Made by a program: the position numbers and the translations under genes. From the NCBI GenBank assembly GCA_015698285.1, contig CP048685.1, forward strand, positions 3,038,001 to 3,102,000: DNA of 64,000 nucleotides, in the 5' to 3' direction. Below are positions 44,479 through 53,456 of this stretch, piece by piece (within the stretch, counting starts at the first letter, position 1; every line of letters begins with the position of its first letter). The notes beneath the pieces were generated by a model. The model had not been told where the DNA came from. It saw nothing but the letters and a program-made list of their open reading frames with translations, and searched no databases. Origin of the DNA: Candidatus Nitronauta litoralis (GTDB taxonomy: Bacteria; Nitrospinota; Nitrospinia; Nitrospinales; Nitrospinaceae).

Positions 44479-45312
44479 ATGAAGAGATTGAAAAGGTTGA
44501 ATTGGTTCTATGCGCTGCTGGGAAGCGCGTTGCTGTTATTTGGGCTGAAGGTGGGGTTTGTCACTGAGGTAAGGGCGCTTTCGAATGGCTTTGTAGACCA
44601 GCGCTATACTTTTAGTTGGTGGTTTGGAGGTCTGAAAGTGGACCGGCGCAGCCTGGAGGAATTAGGGGTACGGGTGGTATCAAGTAAATATTTTGATCAG
44701 GCCATGCAATACAAGGGAACCCGATTTACAGCATTACCCTTTAAGAGATTATTTGAAGACTTTTCAAAGGACGAACTGGGTGAGGTAGATTCCGTATTGC
44801 TCAATTGTTTCGACGACTATCAGGGGTTAATTTCGATTGAAGATATAAAACGCTACAAATTGGAACTGGCAACGCGTATTCACCTGCCTTCCGGAATACG
44901 ATCCCCGAGCTGGCTGAAGCCTTTATTGATACTGGTGCCGGATGGAGTCGATGCCCCTTTTCAGGAACGGTTTCTGACAGCGAATATTAATGGATTGGTT
45001 TTGGTAAATCTTGCGGATTACTACGCGCCGCTTGATTCGGTGGTAAAGAATGACCCCAAAGCGGCCCCGGGCTTAAAACATTTCAAGGATAATTGTGTTT
45101 ATTGTCATTCTTTAAAAGGGGTAGGGGGTAACAAGGGCGGTTCTTTATTGGATAAGTTTGATTTCGCGAGTGAGAGGGAACGAAAAAATTTCAAGAGTCA
45201 ATTTATGGGATTTCATCATAAGGACAACGTCGACAAGCAAAACGTTGAGCAATTTGTCGATGAAAAAGGTCTGGCGGAAATCGCCGGGTTTTTGCAAAAG
45301 TTAGCGCCATAA
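44479..45312 (+). CDS. membrane-anchored or exported monoheme c-type cytochrome
   Basis: This 277-residue protein has an N-terminal hydrophobic signal/anchor (WFYALLGSALLLFGLKVGF). The middle (YKGTRFTALPFKRLFEDF, VLLNCFDDYQGLI) resembles the molybdopterin-binding-like fold seen in some redox proteins, without an evident cofactor ligand. The C-terminal part has one heme-c motif CVYCHS, and a Met in SQFMGFHH could be the axial ligand. It is probably periplasmic and carries electrons. No partner is in the neighbourhood. Confidence 0.7.
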   Translation: MKRLKRLNWFYALLGSALLLFGLKVGFVTEVRALSNGFVDQRYTFSWWFGGLKVDRRSLEELGVRVVSSKYFDQAMQYKGTRFTALPFKRLFEDFSKDELGEVDSVLLNCFDDYQGLISIEDIKRYKLELATRIHLPSGIRSPSWLKPLLILVPDGVDAPFQERFLTANINGLVLVNLADYYAPLDSVVKNDPKAAPGLKHFKDNCVYCHSLKGVGGNKGGSLLDKFDFASERERKNFKSQFMGFHHKDNVDKQNVEQFVDEKGLAEIAGFLQKLAP

Positions 45313-45392
45313 TGGCTGTTCTCCGACGGTTTTGATTTTTCAGGTACGGTGTACTACAATTTGGCAACAAACTTTTCCCATAAAGGAGATTT

Positions 45393-45785
45393 ATGGCGGG
45401 CCCTATTCTAGGTTTTATCATTCTGGCGATTGTTGAGATCACCTCACTTTTTTACACAGCTCAATACATCAGTACGATTAACACGATATCTCTCATCATG
45501 TTCACGATGCTGGTTGGCGTAATACTGGGGCGCAGTTATCACGAAGACTGGGTAGAAAAGATGCAGTGGCATTTGCGTTCCCGCGAACAGGCACCTGAAG
45601 AAGTGCTGGATGGGACTGTTATGGTTATTGGCAGTAAATTGCTGATGACTCCGGGTGTTGTTACCGACATTATTGGTTTGATCATGACTACACCCAAGAT
45701 TCGCGGTCTGGCACGCCTGATAGCACGGAATGTTTTGACGAAAAGAATAAACGAAGGCAGGGCGTATTTCTTTTTTAAAGATTAA
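45393..45785 (+). CDS. fxsA: FxsA-family membrane protein
   Basis: This 130-residue protein has the FxsA pattern: two to three hydrophobic helices (ILGFIILAIVEITSLFY, SLIMFTMLVGVILG) and PEEVLDGTVMVIGSKLLMTPG with the conserved PG, followed by DIIGLIMTTPKIRGLARL. FxsA is a cytoplasmic-membrane protein whose overproduction relieves phage T7 exclusion in E. coli; its normal job is unclear. AAAGGAG precedes the ATG by 6 nt. Confidence 0.85.
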   Translation: MAGPILGFIILAIVEITSLFYTAQYISTINTISLIMFTMLVGVILGRSYHEDWVEKMQWHLRSREQAPEEVLDGTVMVIGSKLLMTPGVVTDIIGLIMTTPKIRGLARLIARNVLTKRINEGRAYFFFKD

Positions 45786-45928
45786 GCTGTCCAGAATGTT
45801 TATTTCCCTATGAAAGATGTTTTTTACAGGGGATGTTTTAACTTTGATTCACATTGATTTTAAAAAATTTTTATTCATAGCTTCGGTTCAGTCAGGAAAA
45901 ATATAATAAATATTTCGGGGAGGTGTGT

Positions 45929-47785
45929 ATGGCTAAGCGAGTTAAAGCATCGTCATCTACAAAACCTACGTTAGATGCAGCAGCTGATATCCCGGATTTG
46001 CGTGATCGATATTATGAACCCGCTTTGGTAAAGCTTCCATCAGAAATTAAGCCGAACAAGTCCATGCTGACTGTTCGAAATCAGGGGCAAGAAGGGGCCT
46101 GTACTGGTTTTTCGTTGGCTGCAGCAATTGACTTTCTTAATGCAAGCCATGGAAGGTCGAATCTAAAGGTCAGCGTCAGGATGCTGTATGAGATGGCTAA
46201 AAGATTTGACGAATGGACGGGCGAAGATTATTCCGGGTCCAGTCTGCGGGGTGCTTTTCGGGGATGGTTCAACAATGGGGTTTGTACAGAAGACAGTTGG
46301 TCTTATAAAACCCGCCCACCTTTTGATACAACGTTGACCGTTGATCGCGCCAAAGAAGCAATGGAAAATCCGCTTGGGGCTTATTACAGATTGCGTCCCA
46401 ACCTGACGGACTATCATTCAGCTTTGACGGAAACCGGTGTGGTGTGCGCATCTGCCCGTGTGCATCAGGGGTGGTTCAACAGTCTGGGACGAAATAAAGA
46501 AATCCTTAAGAGCGATAGTATTCAGGGTGGACATGCGTTTGTCATTGTGGGTTACAACAACGATGGATTCTGGGTTCAGAACTCCTGGGGAAAATCCTGG
46601 GGAGATAAGGGTACCGCGTTGTGGACTTATGAGGACTGGGCCAAGAATATTATGGATGCCTGGGTCTTCCGTCTGGCAGTGAGGACCCCTCATAATTTTG
46701 ACCGGCGAAGCGGTTTTTCCAGTAACGATCCTGCTTCAATTGAACTGGCTTCAAAGGCGCCGCGCCGCAATGAAATTGCCGGCCACTTTTTACATGTCGA
46801 CGATGGGAAGTTTCACGAAAAAGGCCGTTACAGTAGTAAAGAAAGTGACATTCTTGAAACCGCCAAGCTCATTAGGGATTCGGATAAGTATCAACATCTT
46901 TTGTTTTACGCTCATGGAGGTCTAAATCCACCCAAGGCCTCGGCAAAGCGTATCCGCGCCATGAAAGATGTATTTAAGGATAACGGTATTTATCCATTCC
47001 ACTTTATGTACGACACCGGTTTGGGAGAAGAGTTTAAAGACGTCATCTTTAATAAGGATAAGAAAGCGAAAGCCCGGGTAGGTGGTTTCAGCGATTTTAC
47101 GGATAAAATTTTTGAGGCGACGACCCGTAAACTGGGAACCATTATCTGGGATGAAATGAAATCCGATGCAGATGTCGCTTTTCATCCGGGAAATGCGGGC
47201 TATCGAACCCTTGAAATTTTTGCTGAAGAGTTAGCAGAAAAGGACATCAAGATACATTTGGTCGGGCACAGCACTGGAGCCATCCTGCATGGTCATTTGC
47301 TAAATGCCCTGGATTCCATTCCGCAGTGGACCAAAAAAATCAACAGTTGTTCCCTCCTGGCTCCAGCCTGCACTATGGATTTTTATAAGGAAAAATATGG
47401 ACCACGGCTTAAAGGAGTACCGGATAAGGCAAAACTTCCCTTGCTGAATTTATACTGCCTGACAGATGAGCAGGAGTTGGATGATAAAGTAACTGCTTTG
47501 TACCGGAAGTCCCTGTTGTATCTCGTATCGAATGCATTTGAGAGAAAAAGGGAAAATGAAAAAGAAGATGGGAAGCCGATCATGGGGATGCAGAAGTTTC
47601 ATGGCCCCATCAAACGAAACCCCAAGATCAAGTTTTTCTATTCGAAAGAAGGTCGGCCTCCGCAATCAAAAAGTGAGACGCATGGTGGTTTCGACAATGA
47701 CCCGGTGACCATGAACAGCCTTTTAAAGAAAATTTTGAAGGGCCCTGTTAAGAGGCCTTTCGAAGAAAAGGATCTGAACTACTAG
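45929..47785 (+). CDS. papain-like (C1) cysteine protease fused to an alpha/beta hydrolase
   Basis: The ATG at 45929 has GGGGAGG upstream; 618 residues. The first ~250 residues form a papain-like domain: VRNQGQEGACTGFSLAAAID with Gln52/Cys58, GGHAFVIVGYNNDG with His202, and QNSWGKSWGDKG with Asn218, so the catalytic set is complete. No signal peptide or propeptide is seen. From about residue 310 an alpha/beta hydrolase follows: LLFYAHGGLN (oxyanion HGG) and HLVGHSTGAILHGHLLNAL with Ser448 as nucleophile. The two enzymes in one chain could process a modified protein or act as an effector. It stands alone and ends at a strong terminator. Confidence 0.8.
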   Translation: MAKRVKASSSTKPTLDAAADIPDLRDRYYEPALVKLPSEIKPNKSMLTVRNQGQEGACTGFSLAAAIDFLNASHGRSNLKVSVRMLYEMAKRFDEWTGEDYSGSSLRGAFRGWFNNGVCTEDSWSYKTRPPFDTTLTVDRAKEAMENPLGAYYRLRPNLTDYHSALTETGVVCASARVHQGWFNSLGRNKEILKSDSIQGGHAFVIVGYNNDGFWVQNSWGKSWGDKGTALWTYEDWAKNIMDAWVFRLAVRTPHNFDRRSGFSSNDPASIELASKAPRRNEIAGHFLHVDDGKFHEKGRYSSKESDILETAKLIRDSDKYQHLLFYAHGGLNPPKASAKRIRAMKDVFKDNGIYPFHFMYDTGLGEEFKDVIFNKDKKAKARVGGFSDFTDKIFEATTRKLGTIIWDEMKSDADVAFHPGNAGYRTLEIFAEELAEKDIKIHLVGHSTGAILHGHLLNALDSIPQWTKKINSCSLLAPACTMDFYKEKYGPRLKGVPDKAKLPLLNLYCLTDEQELDDKVTALYRKSLLYLVSNAFERKRENEKEDGKPIMGMQKFHGPIKRNPKIKFFYSKEGRPPQSKSETHGGFDNDPVTMNSLLKKILKGPVKRPFEEKDLNY

Positions 47786-47829
47786 AAGAGTATTCTATTA
47801 ATACATGCGGGTTTAATGTTGAAAAAATT

Positions 47830-47866
47830 AAAGCCTCCGGAAGAAGTGGTTTCTTCCGGAGGCTTT
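47830..47866. terminator. strong bidirectional terminator
   Basis: AAAGCCTCCGGAAGAA (47830-47845) and TTCTTCCGGAGGCTTT (47851-47866) form a perfect 16-bp stem with a 5-nt loop (GTGGT). It lies between two convergent genes. The A and T runs at the stem ends let it work on both strands. Confidence 0.9.
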
Positions 47867-47922
47867 CTTTGTTTGGACTTATTTTCGGAAACAAGGGATG
47901 TTGTTTCCGGGCAGGGAGGGGA

Positions 47923-49692
47923 CTACTCGTAATCCTCATTCAGGGAATTCATAAAATCCACAAGCGGCTGAACATCGTCTTCACCAAGATTGATGTCTTT
48001 TAGCTCCTTCGCGCCATTGCGCAATTGCTCAGCGCGGGCCAGGTCCGACATATCCCGGTAAAAATCTATGACATCCACAAGCGTGTCTTCCTGACCGTTG
48101 TGAAAATAAGGTGCAGAATGCCCGAGATCGCGCAACCCTGAAGTCTTAAACATGGCGATGGCCACAGGTAACAGGTTGCGGACACGGCAATCAATTCTTG
48201 GTGGAGGAGGAGCATCTGGAGAATCGCCTCCAGTCCTTTCTTCTCCGCGGAGTTCCTCACAAAGGTGTCGCCAGATTTTACGTTGAGGACTCCTGAAATC
48301 CCGGTTTCCAAAAACGTTCCACAAACCAAGATCTGTGTGGCCTGGTTTATTTGCAGCCGGAATAGAACGGAATATTCCAGTTGCATTAGGATGCGCTGGT
48401 GTCGGAGGCAACCAACGATTCTTATTGCGAATACGCTCTTTATAAGAAGGGATTTCTAATTGCTCAAAAGCTCCTTGACCATGAATGCCGTCGTATTCCT
48501 TTTGAGTGGCACCCGTATTGTGGAAACTGAAATCCGTGAAATTGGGGGCCGCGTGGCAGGTGATGCAATTACCAACACCCAGGTTTTCCCCTTCGGCTTC
48601 TTCAATCTCACCATCTGGCGTGGAAAAGAACAGCTTCAGCCCCTTTAGTTCCGACGGACCAAAACGAAACTCCTGTTCATGAAACATGAAAGGACCATGC
48701 AGGTTATCGGTGACAAACAGAAGGTTGCTGTTTTGTTCCTTTTGTTTAATAGCGTCCAAAAGCCGTTTGCTGTAATCGTCTTCGGATTCATTATTTTCCG
48801 GTTGACGTGGCAGGTCGTTGATTTCAAGAAATCGGTCGTAAGGTGTCAGGTTGAAGTTCCCTTCCTCATCCTGGCTGAACATGAGATCAATGACATAAGC
48901 TGAAATGATTTTTGCAACGGCATCAACAATCTGTTTATCCGAAGCACCTGGAGAAATTAGAAACTCATTCGGCAATTGAAACTCCGGATCAAGATCAGTC
49001 CGGGTTAACAGGTCCATATAAGGAATACCGCCAAACTCCTGCGCCAGTTCACCCTGTCCGTTGTCATTCCGGATAATGTGTGCAATGTGGGCCAGGGCGT
49101 TGGAATGTTCAATTGGCAGCCAGCCATAGTTCCTTCCGGTCAAGGTCCCGATAACAAGATCTTCCATGGAATTAAATTCGGCATCGAAATGGAACAGGTC
49201 ACCAAACCGACGAGGAAGAGAGGCGTTAACCAGGGGAGGTGAGTTACGCGGTGCATGGGTTGCGTCGTCTTCAGCCCTGTCAGGGACCGGGCTACGCCGC
49301 GCGAAATCGGAATAGGTTTTCATCAGTACATTGGAAGGATCGCCTTCGATGAACTCGCCCTCTTCATTTGTGTTGATAAAGGCATCCACAAAATGGCAGG
49401 CCCGGCAGTTCATGGATTGTCCCGCGAAAGGACCTGGCATGGTGCCATCCACCGTTTCAGTTTCGTCTAATACGGGATCACCTTCCACAAGTTGGAAGTT
49501 TGCATTGCCGCCGGAATTTGATGCAAAAAACTGGGCAAACCGGGTTTCGAGGAACATCCGTTCCCCGTTCACAATTTCAGGTGGATCGCCTTCTTCCTCT
49601 TCTTGAGCAAAAAGAAATGTGGGGAACAACAACAGTTGGATACATACCAGGAGAATGAGGATTATTCTCCCTGCGAAGCTTTTGGTAATCAC
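47923..49692 (-). CDS. exported di-heme cytochrome c peroxidase/MauG-family protein
   Basis: This 589-residue protein has a signal peptide (IILILLVCIQLLLFPTFLFA). It carries two heme-c motifs (NCRACHF near residue 95 and NCITCHAAP near 375), and a C-terminal SGLRDLGHSAPYFHNGQ with VDVIDFYRD, typical of di-heme peroxidases and MauG-like enzymes. It is longer than ordinary CcpA (~330 residues) because of inserts between the hemes. It would act in the periplasm on H2O2 or as an oxidase of a protein or organic substrate. Confidence 0.82.
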   Translation of the reverse strand: MITKSFAGRIILILLVCIQLLLFPTFLFAQEEEEGDPPEIVNGERMFLETRFAQFFASNSGGNANFQLVEGDPVLDETETVDGTMPGPFAGQSMNCRACHFVDAFINTNEEGEFIEGDPSNVLMKTYSDFARRSPVPDRAEDDATHAPRNSPPLVNASLPRRFGDLFHFDAEFNSMEDLVIGTLTGRNYGWLPIEHSNALAHIAHIIRNDNGQGELAQEFGGIPYMDLLTRTDLDPEFQLPNEFLISPGASDKQIVDAVAKIISAYVIDLMFSQDEEGNFNLTPYDRFLEINDLPRQPENNESEDDYSKRLLDAIKQKEQNSNLLFVTDNLHGPFMFHEQEFRFGPSELKGLKLFFSTPDGEIEEAEGENLGVGNCITCHAAPNFTDFSFHNTGATQKEYDGIHGQGAFEQLEIPSYKERIRNKNRWLPPTPAHPNATGIFRSIPAANKPGHTDLGLWNVFGNRDFRSPQRKIWRHLCEELRGEERTGGDSPDAPPPPRIDCRVRNLLPVAIAMFKTSGLRDLGHSAPYFHNGQEDTLVDVIDFYRDMSDLARAEQLRNGAKELKDINLGEDDVQPLVDFMNSLNEDYE

Positions 49693-49719
49693 GATTGCCC
49701 TCCTTAAAAAGCATCGAGT

Positions 49720-49899
49720 TCACATTAAACCTGAACCTTGTCGCTCCGTTTTCCGCACCTGGAAGAGGTTTTCCGGGTGGGAAACGGTCTGGAGGTAACC
49801 GCACTTGGGGCACTTGATTTCAATGTAGTGGACTTCACCTTTCATTAATAGGCGGTTGCATTTTCTGCATCGAATCTGTTTGTTGATTTGATTTTTCAT
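49720..49899 (-). CDS. Com-like zinc-ribbon microprotein
   Basis: This 59-residue frame reads MKNQINKQIRCRKCNRLLMK, then EIKCPKCGYLQTVSHPENLF, giving a CxxC-N15-CxxC zinc ribbon. It resembles the phage Mu Com family (translational activator of mom) and related small ribbons. It ends at a TGA at 49720, 28 bp before the start of the di-heme gene on the same strand. No strong ribosome-binding site is seen. Whether it regulates anything is unknown. Confidence 0.72.
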   Translation of the reverse strand: MKNQINKQIRCRKCNRLLMKGEVHYIEIKCPKCGYLQTVSHPENLFQVRKTERQGSGLM

Positions 49900-50288
49900 G
49901 AGGATTTGCCCAATTTTGCTACACTCTGGTTACAGGTCTGGGCTTCGCAAGCCTCTGTATTATTGAAGTTAATTGGTCCTCGAGGAACTCTTGTCTATGA
50001 ATTTGAAAATCGTTCTCACAAAATACAGCTTCTTTTGTCTAGTGTCAATGTATATTTAGTGATTAATGCCACATTTGAAGAACGACCCCAGTGGTCGAAA
50101 ATTGTTTGTAATTAAAGAAACTTCTCCTTTTGCTGATCCTGGAATTAAATGGGTTCATTGGAAAATTGGGGAGTCAAAATTAATTTTGAAATAAATTATT
50201 GAATAATTAAGACGAACAGGACTTTATCCTCTAAAATGACCTGCTAGAAAAAATAGCAGACAATTTCAATATTTATAGGGAGAGAAAA
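49900..50288. other. non-coding spacer before the parvulin gene
   Basis: No convincing gene in ~390 bp; a 75-codon plus-strand frame at 49888-50115 has no family features and overlaps the Com-like gene start. A 6-bp hairpin CTGCTA-GAAAAAA-TAGCAG lies near 50240. The GGGAGAGAAAA ribosome-binding site of the parvulin gene ends the spacer. Confidence 0.4.
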
Positions 50289-50567
50289 ATGGCATCAGCA
50301 TCGGCACGGCATATTTTGGTTGAAACCGAGGAAAAATGTAATGAGCTTAAAAGTGAGATAGAAGGGGGAGCCAGTTTCGCAGATGTTGCCAAAGCCCATT
50401 CCAAATGCCCCTCAGGAGCCAGTGGAGGAGACCTCGGTGAGTTTCGTCCTGGACAAATGGTTCCTGAATTTGATGAAGTGGTTTTCCGTGATGAAGTGAA
50501 TAAAGTCCATGGGCCGGTAAAAACCCAATTTGGATATCATCTGATCGAGATCACCAGTCGGCAATAA
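50289..50567 (+). CDS. ppiC: parvulin-type peptidyl-prolyl isomerase
   Basis: This 92-residue stand-alone parvulin has the size of E. coli PpiC. ASARHILVETEEKCNELKSE, then GASFADVAKAHSKCPSGASG, GGDLGEFRPGQMVPEFDEVVF and TQFGYHLIEI are the conserved segments, including the two active-site His. There is no signal peptide, so it acts in the cytosol on peptidyl-prolyl bonds. Confidence 0.92.
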   Translation: MASASARHILVETEEKCNELKSEIEGGASFADVAKAHSKCPSGASGGDLGEFRPGQMVPEFDEVVFRDEVNKVHGPVKTQFGYHLIEITSRQ

Positions 50568-50695
50568 GTTTTAGTTAAAATAAAAAGTTGGAGATAAAAA
50601 CGAGCCGGTAAGGGTTGAGACTGGGGCAGGCGAGTCTGGTTTTGCGGACCAAAAAATGGAATAGTAGAGAGGCTACAAAATTTACCAAGAATGTG

Positions 50696-50772
<77 letters not shown>

Positions 50773-50820
50773 TATAGGTAAATTAAAGGTCTTTGCCGAT
50801 GGGGCTCTGAATAGGTTTTC

Positions 50821-51009
50821 TCAGTTGCCCTTGCTGTAATTATATCGATCCACACTTTCCGACCAGAAGGAAGTGTTGGTCACTTGTCTCTCGACACTTT
50901 TGCTTTTGCAATGGGGACACGAAACTTTCTTTGTGTCGACTTCTGAAATTCGCATTTCTACAACGAAATCTTTTTTACATTTTTTACAAACATGGTCGTA
51001 TTGCGGCAT
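50821..51009 (-). CDS. FmdB-family zinc-ribbon protein
   Basis: This 62-residue protein starts at the ATG at 51009, preceded by GGAGGG (the frame reaches 51063). MPQYDHVCKKCKKDFVVEM and VSCPHCKSKSVERQV give the two CxxC pairs of an FmdB-type zinc ribbon. The family is small, widespread and suspected to regulate transcription, though this is little studied. It lies between cmoA (84 bp upstream) and tRNA-Pro. Confidence 0.85.
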   Translation of the reverse strand: MPQYDHVCKKCKKDFVVEMRISEVDTKKVSCPHCKSKSVERQVTNTSFWSESVDRYNYSKGN

Positions 51010-51092
51010 GCCATCCCTCCATTTGAAAGGCAAAAGAATACAACACTCCACTGAAGTTGCCAACCCCAGGGGATCTTGAATTCTAGCACGAT

Positions 51093-51830
51093 TTAGCTGT
51101 TTTCAGGGTGTTTTACCGCCACCCAGCCAACGAAATTGCACCAGCGAAAAAATGTTTCGAATTCCTGGAAACCGGCCCGTTTGAGCATGCTTTCATTCTG
51201 TTTAACCGTCTGGGGAACCAGGACTTTTTCAAGGGCCTGGCGCTTGCGGGCGATCTCCAGTTTGCTGTAGCCTTTTGATTTTTTAAACCGGTGGTGCTCG
51301 TCCACAAACAGGTTGTCCATTCCTTCGCTTTCCCCTTTTATTTTCTCTATCAGGACCAGAGCTCCACCAGGAATCAGATGCTTATTGATGGTTTTCATCA
51401 TTTTGATCCGTTTCTCCGGTGGAACGAATTGCAAGGTGTAGTTCATGACAACAACACTGGCATTCGGGAATTCCTGCGGTTTCATGAGATCCTTTTCGAC
51501 CAATTCGCACCGTTTTAAATGGTCTCTTAATTTTCTTTCTGCTTTTTTCAACATCTCAGGGGAGTTGTCGATACCCACCAGCTTAACTGATTTTGGTAAC
51601 CGGTCTGCTAGATTGAATAATAAAGTTCCTGTCGAACAGCCCAGATCATAGACGTTTGTTTTTGGACGGGCGTAATGGCACACAAACTCAACCGTGAGGC
51701 TCATGCATTCTTTATAGAAGGGGACACTTCGGGCGAGCATGTCATCAAACACACGGACAACGGGAGCATTGAATTCAAATTTCCCGATGGGGCCGGTGGA
51801 TTGAAACAGATTGTCTTTTTTTCCTGCCAT
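51093..51830 (-). CDS. cmoA: carboxy-S-adenosylmethionine synthase (CmoA-like)
   Basis: This 245-residue class I methyltransferase fold protein resembles CmoA throughout: FDDMLARSVPFYKEC, the SAM loop VYDLGCSTGTLL, LVGIDNSPEMLKKAERKL, VVMNYTLQFVPPEKR, PGGALVLIEK and the KGYSKLEIARKRQALE helix. CmoA makes carboxy-SAM from SAM and prephenate for CmoB, which completes the wobble uridine cmo5U. No cmoB is adjacent. The start codon immediately follows the U-tract of a terminator-like hairpin, and its likely Shine-Dalgarno G-run lies inside that hairpin. Confidence 0.85.
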   Translation of the reverse strand: MAGKKDNLFQSTGPIGKFEFNAPVVRVFDDMLARSVPFYKECMSLTVEFVCHYARPKTNVYDLGCSTGTLLFNLADRLPKSVKLVGIDNSPEMLKKAERKLRDHLKRCELVEKDLMKPQEFPNASVVVMNYTLQFVPPEKRIKMMKTINKHLIPGGALVLIEKIKGESEGMDNLFVDEHHRFKKSKGYSKLEIARKRQALEKVLVPQTVKQNESMLKRAGFQEFETFFRWCNFVGWVAVKHPENS

Positions 51831-51882
51831 AAAAAAGAAGAACCCCGCCCATCCCCTGAAAAAGGGGAAGGGCAGGGCATTA
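51831..51882 (-). terminator. terminator-like hairpin between leuA and cmoA
   Basis: On the minus strand CCCTGCCC-TT-CCCC pairs with GGGG-AT-GGGCGGGG (arms 51864-51877 and 51843-51856) around a 7-nt loop, followed by GTTCTTCTTTTTT. The T-run ends at the cmoA ATG (51830). It looks like a Rho-independent terminator for leuA, but its 3' arm and tail serve as the cmoA leader, so read-through and access to the ribosome may be controlled. Confidence 0.8.
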
Positions 51883-51896
51883 ATAGCTTGCGGTTA

Positions 51897-53456
51897 TTAC
51901 GGACCTTGAATATCGTCGCCGTCAACAGGGCCGGATTTTGTATTGACCAGCAGTTTGTTGACCGCGTTGATATAGGCGTAAGCACTGGCTTCAACGGTGT
52001 TGACGCCAATTCCTTTGCCCAGCAGTTCGCGGTTTTCGTGCCGGACCCGTACCGTGACTTCACCCTGAGCATCTTTCCCCTTGGTGCGGGACATGACCTG
52101 ATACTCCAGTAATTTGCAAGGTTGTCCGGTAATGTTATCGATAGCGTTGTAGATGGCATCGATCGGGCCATCACCCGTGCCTTCGGCTTCCCGCTGCTGG
52201 CCGTCCCGGCTCACCAGCGTAACACTTGCGTGGGGGGTGGTGCCGGACTCAAACGCCATCTTCACATTTTCCAACCGATAGGTGTTGAGGGTTTCATCCA
52301 TTGTAGTGTTCTTCTGGATCAAAAGCTGGATGTCCTCATCGAAGACTTCTTTCTTTTCATCCGCGAGAACTTTGAAGTCTGTGAAAACCCGGTCCAGTTC
52401 CTCCTGCGATAACTGGTACCCCAGTTTTACGACACGGTCGGACAGGGCATTGCGTCCGCTGTGTTTACCTAGAACCAACTCCGACGCATCGAGACCGACA
52501 TCGCAGGGATCCATTATTTCGTAGGTACTTTTCTTTTTCAGGAAGCCGTCCTGGTGCACACCGGATTCATGCGCGAAAGCATTCTTTCCCACAATAGCTT
52601 TATTGCGCTGCACGAAAAAACCGGTGAGCGAACTGACCAGTCGACTGCAGGCCATGATGTGTTTGGCGTCAATCACAGATTCGAGACCAAAAAAATCACG
52701 ACGTGTTCGGAGCGCCATGACAATCTCTTCCATAGCCGCATTTCCCGCGCGTTCCCCGATTCCATTGATCGTGCATTCTACCTGTCGCGCACCTGCCTTA
52801 ACCGCGGCTAAGGAATTTGCCACGGCCATTCCCAGGTCGTTGTGGCAGTGCACACTGATCACGGCCTTGTCGATATTGGGAACATCGGCTTTAAGGCTGG
52901 CAATGAGTTTTCCAAACTGATCCGGCACGGAGTAACCCACGGTATCGGGAATATTCACAGTGGTAGCACCGGCATCAATCACCGCTTCCACAACTTCCTT
53001 AAGAAACTCGGGTTCGGTGCGGGAAGCATCTTCAGGCGAAAATTCGATGTCGTCGCAGAACTTGCGTCCGAATTTAATTGCGTCCACGGCCATTTGGATC
53101 ACTTCCCCCTTATCCTTCTGCAATTTGAAATCGCGATGGGTTTTGGAGGTGGACAGGAAAATATGGAGCCGGAATTTTTCCGCTTTTTCAAGAGAGCGAG
53201 CTGCGGCCTCAATATCCTTGGGAAGGGCGCGGGCAAGCCCTGCGATTGAGGGGCCACGCACTTCTTTTGCAATTAGTTCAACCGACTCAAAATCTCCAGG
53301 GGAGGCAACGGGAAAGCCAGCCTCGATTACATCAACATTGAGCAGAGCCAGTTGCCGGGCGATTTCCAGCTTCTCTTTTTTATTGAGGCTGGCGCCGGGG
53401 CATTGTTCTCCGTCTCGTAATGTGGTGTCAAAGATGATGAGTCGTTCAGATTGCAT
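51897..53456 (-). CDS. leuA: 2-isopropylmalate synthase
   Basis: The ATG at 53456 is chosen for its AAGGA ribosome-binding site and because the family starts there; 519 residues (the frame extends to 53564). IIFDTTLRDGEQCPGASLN is the catalytic metal-binding start, HCHNDLGMAVANSLAAV the second metal site, and VECTINGIGERAGNAAMEE follows. The C-terminal regulatory domain (TPHASVTLVSRDG onwards) is present, so leucine feedback is likely. It condenses acetyl-CoA with 2-oxoisovalerate in leucine synthesis. A terminator-like hairpin follows. Confidence 0.94.
   Translation of the reverse strand: MQSERLIIFDTTLRDGEQCPGASLNKKEKLEIARQLALLNVDVIEAGFPVASPGDFESVELIAKEVRGPSIAGLARALPKDIEAAARSLEKAEKFRLHIFLSTSKTHRDFKLQKDKGEVIQMAVDAIKFGRKFCDDIEFSPEDASRTEPEFLKEVVEAVIDAGATTVNIPDTVGYSVPDQFGKLIASLKADVPNIDKAVISVHCHNDLGMAVANSLAAVKAGARQVECTINGIGERAGNAAMEEIVMALRTRRDFFGLESVIDAKHIMACSRLVSSLTGFFVQRNKAIVGKNAFAHESGVHQDGFLKKKSTYEIMDPCDVGLDASELVLGKHSGRNALSDRVVKLGYQLSQEELDRVFTDFKVLADEKKEVFDEDIQLLIQKNTTMDETLNTYRLENVKMAFESGTTPHASVTLVSRDGQQREAEGTGDGPIDAIYNAIDNITGQPCKLLEYQVMSRTKGKDAQGEVTVRVRHENRELLGKGIGVNTVEASAYAYINAVNKLLVNTKSGPVDGDDIQGP

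Noticed and set aside
49888-50115. 75-codon plus-strand open frame
   Set aside because: No features of a protein family and it runs over the start of the better-supported Com-like gene.
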